Shown: piece by piece, positions 6,219-7,168 of the stretch
How positions within the stretch are numbered: the first letter of the stretch is position 1
Layout: every line of letters begins with the position of its first letter
Assembly: GCA_030039815.1 (NCBI GenBank)
Contig: JASHUW010000009.1
Span: forward strand, 1 to 7,168
Direction: 5' to 3'
Origin: Alphaproteobacteria bacterium
GTDB taxonomy: Bacteria; Pseudomonadota; Alphaproteobacteria; ATCC43930; CGMCC-115725
Length of the DNA: 7,168 nt
Made by a program: the position numbers and the translations under genes
Notes under the pieces: generated by a model
Seen by the model: only the letters and a program-made list of their open reading frames with translations
The model's database searches: none
What the model was told of the DNA's origin: nothing

Positions 6219-6255
6219 TAGATCGATGAGCCGAACAAGCGCGTTGGTCGATCTA
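6219..6255 (+). other. Dyad between rnpB and the membrane-protein gene
   Basis: TAGATCGA (6219-6226) pairs perfectly with TCGATCTA (6248-6255). Inside, CC-AAC pairs with GTT-GG around a bulged G. No T-run follows, so it is not a canonical intrinsic terminator. It may cap the 3' end of the rnpB precursor or lie in the leader of the next gene. Nothing else recognisable lies in 6186-6295. Confidence 0.35.
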
Positions 6256-6295
6256 TCGATCTGATGTATTGGGCGAGCACGGCGCGGGGGAACGC

Positions 6296-6727
6296 ATGGG
6301 CATTTATTCGATCACAGCCGTGGTACTCGTCTTTTTGGTGCTGGTCCTGGAGAGCCAGCGGTTCCGCAGCGCCGCGAATGAGTTCTTCGGGCACTATTGC
6401 ACGAGCCTTCTTCGCTACGGCTGGCCCTATTTTCTCATCTACGTCGCCTACAACCTGATCGAGAACCACGATCTCGCCGCGACCGCGCGTGAAACCGCCG
6501 TGCGCTGGCCCTACCTGGCCGAGATGATCATTGGCGGCGTCGGCCTCTATCTGCTGCTGATGATCCTGAGCGAGCGCATCCGCAGTGTCGGCAATGAACT
6601 CTGGGGACATTATGCGGTCAACAGCCTGCGGCTGGGTTGGCCGTACGTGCTGATCATCGCCGGCTATGTCGTGCTCACCGACGGGTCTTTGGCGGCTTTC
6701 GTAAAGCGCACGCTCGCCCTCGGTTAG
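6296..6727 (+). CDS. Four-span membrane protein with internal duplication
   Basis: A 143-residue protein I do not recognise as a named family. It contains two copies of one unit at a constant 72-residue offset without gaps. Residues 6-61 align to 78-133, and the core R-x-R-S-x2-N-E-x2-G-H-Y-x4-L-R-x-G-W-P-Y-x-L-I is present in both (R22...Y45 and R94...Y117). Each copy has a hydrophobic segment before the core (about 4-18 and 77-91) and one starting at GWPY (42-55 and 114-127), so four membrane spans are likely, with the RxRSxxNE-GHY loops on one side. The ATG at 6296 is preferred because GGGGG (6286-6290) precedes it by 5 nt. A TTG nine codons upstream (6269) would prepend a non-hydrophobic stretch. 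It may be read through from rnpB. Confidence 0.85.
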   Translation: MGIYSITAVVLVFLVLVLESQRFRSAANEFFGHYCTSLLRYGWPYFLIYVAYNLIENHDLAATARETAVRWPYLAEMIIGGVGLYLLLMILSERIRSVGNELWGHYAVNSLRLGWPYVLIIAGYVVLTDGSLAAFVKRTLALG

Positions 6728-6939
6728 CGAAGACGCGGCTCCGCCGCGCCGGCGCCGCATTCGGGACAGGATTGCGGGTCGAGCCGCCTTGCCACGCGCG
6801 CCCCGCAGGCGCGGCACACGATCACCGTCGAGCGCCGCTCGACATGCCAGTGGCCGCCGCCCTGGTGACGGCGACGCGCGCGCAGGCGCGTGCGCGCCTT
6901 TTCCAACAGATGATCGGATGCGGCGTCGCGGTGCGGCAT
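6724..6939 (-). CDS. Small zinc-ribbon protein
   Basis: A 71-residue ORF whose C-terminal half carries two CxxC knuckles, VCRACGARV and SCPECGAG (Cys42, 45, 58, 61; spacing C-X2-C-X12-C-X2-C), the layout of a structural zinc ribbon. The N-terminal half is basic (RTRLRARRRH) with several histidines, which would suit nucleic-acid contact. Its TAA shares three bases with the TAG of the convergent membrane-protein gene (TTAG, 6724-6727). No clear Shine-Dalgarno precedes the ATG at 6937-6939, and the body is very GC-rich, so the start is uncertain. The Cys pattern is the main reason to believe it is coding. Function unknown. Confidence 0.5.
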   Translation of the reverse strand: MPHRDAASDHLLEKARTRLRARRRHQGGGHWHVERRSTVIVCRACGARVARRLDPQSCPECGAGAAEPRLR

Positions 6940-7011
6940 ACGCGCTTCTAAACCTGAAATTTTTTGGTGGCAACGAGCCGAGCGCGACGCGGCACGCGTT
7001 CAACCTCCGGT

Positions 7012-7026
7012 GAACAAATTGAGAAC
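7012..7026. promoter_or_regulatory. Candidate LexA (SOS) box
   Basis: GAAC-AAATTGA-GAAC is an exact fit to the GAAC-N7-GAAC (GTTC-N7-GTTC on the other strand) LexA operator described for alphaproteobacteria. It lies in the AT-rich region between the zinc-ribbon ORF and the end of the window. It overlaps a possible -35 TTGAGA (7019-7024) with TACTGC (7041-7046) 16 nt further on, a geometry suited to repression of plus-strand transcription. The controlled gene is not certain: it could be the operon beyond the window or, on the minus strand, the zinc-ribbon ORF starting 73 bp away. Confidence 0.5.
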
Positions 7027-7133
7027 AAGCATTAATCCAGTACTGCTCTAGACTACATGCTGTGTCTGATACGTGATTTTTCATCGAACATTTTGAATCA
7101 GATTGTAAACGTTGCTTTTATTGGAATATCGAC

Positions 7134-7163
7134 TTGACGGCCCATCTTATCCCATGCTATCCC
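7134..7163 (+). promoter_or_regulatory. Promoter reading out of the window, presumably to mraZ
   Basis: TTGACG (7134-7139) with TATCCC (7158-7163) 18 nt further on is a plausible sigma-70 promoter reading rightward. Alternatively, CATAAT at the very edge (7163-7168) looks more like a -10 but is 23 nt from the TTGACG. No gene start lies between here and the end of the window, so its gene is outside. Confidence 0.5.
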
Positions 7164-7164
7164 A
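7140..7164. promoter_or_regulatory. Candidate MraZ box (three units, 10-bp period)
   Basis: GCCCA (7140-7144), TCCCA (7150-7154) and TCCCA (7160-7164) are each separated by exactly 5 nt. On the minus strand this reads TGGGA-N5-TGGGA-N5-TGGGC, the TGGGN direct-repeat operator with 5-nt spacers known for MraZ autoregulation of the mraZ (dcw) promoter. The units sit between and over the -35/-10 elements above, as a repressor site would. Relative to the rightward promoter the units are inverted compared with what I remember of the E. coli operator. Confidence 0.6.
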
Positions 7165-7168
7165 TAAT

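Noticed and set aside
5778..6229. Short frames over the RNase P RNA on both strands
   Set aside because: The region is a structural RNA with all conserved class A blocks, so protein frames here are not meaningful.
6188..7084. Minus-strand open frame of 298 codons over the membrane protein and zinc-ribbon region
   Set aside because: It spans two other genes and an AT-rich control region, changes composition midway and shows no domain.

Overview
The window is GC-rich DNA of an alphaproteobacterial chromosome, most likely from the sphingomonads. Three things support this: strong codon bias to G/C in third positions, GGCGCAAGCC/GGCCTGCGCC-type intergenic palindromes of the kind common in those genomes, and a class A RNase P RNA gene. 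Its right end looks like the approach to the mraZ/dcw cell-division cluster. The host assignment is inference, as no marker protein settles it.

Left part (1-2326): a two-gene minus-strand operon encodes a small 71-residue protein followed, with an ATGA stop/start overlap, by a class I SAM-dependent methyltransferase. It is transcribed away from a LysR-type regulator gene on the plus strand. The 164-bp divergent gap holds a plausible minus-strand promoter, two T-N11-A LysR-type dyads and an inverted pair of REP-like hairpins. After the regulator comes a 130-bp nested palindromic element.

Middle (2327-5691): a 602-residue acetolactate-synthase-like thiamine diphosphate enzyme of unknown substrate, a roughly 280-bp gap with one short ORF behind a strong ribosome binding site, and a 423-residue GT4-type glycosyltransferase ending at an intrinsic terminator.

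Right part (5692-7168): the terminator T-run leads directly into the rnpB promoter and rnpB (RNase P RNA, 397 nt between its P1 arms). Next comes a 143-residue membrane protein built from two ungapped 72-residue-offset repeats. A small zinc-ribbon ORF runs convergently, its stop overlapping that of the membrane protein. The last 230 bp are AT-richer and regulatory. They hold a GAAC-N7-GAAC site matching the alphaproteobacterial LexA box, and at the very edge three xCCCA units exactly 10 bp apart over a TTGACG promoter. This is the architecture of an MraZ operator, so mraZ is predicted just outside the window. The heptamer ATCCCAT occurs four times between 5780 and 7165, flanking rnpB as well as at the end, and I saw no copy elsewhere in the window.

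No mobile element, CRISPR array, tRNA or defence system is visible. The most unusual items are the ATCCCAT/MraZ-like site cluster around rnpB, the LexA-like box beside the presumed division operon, and the duplicated membrane protein.
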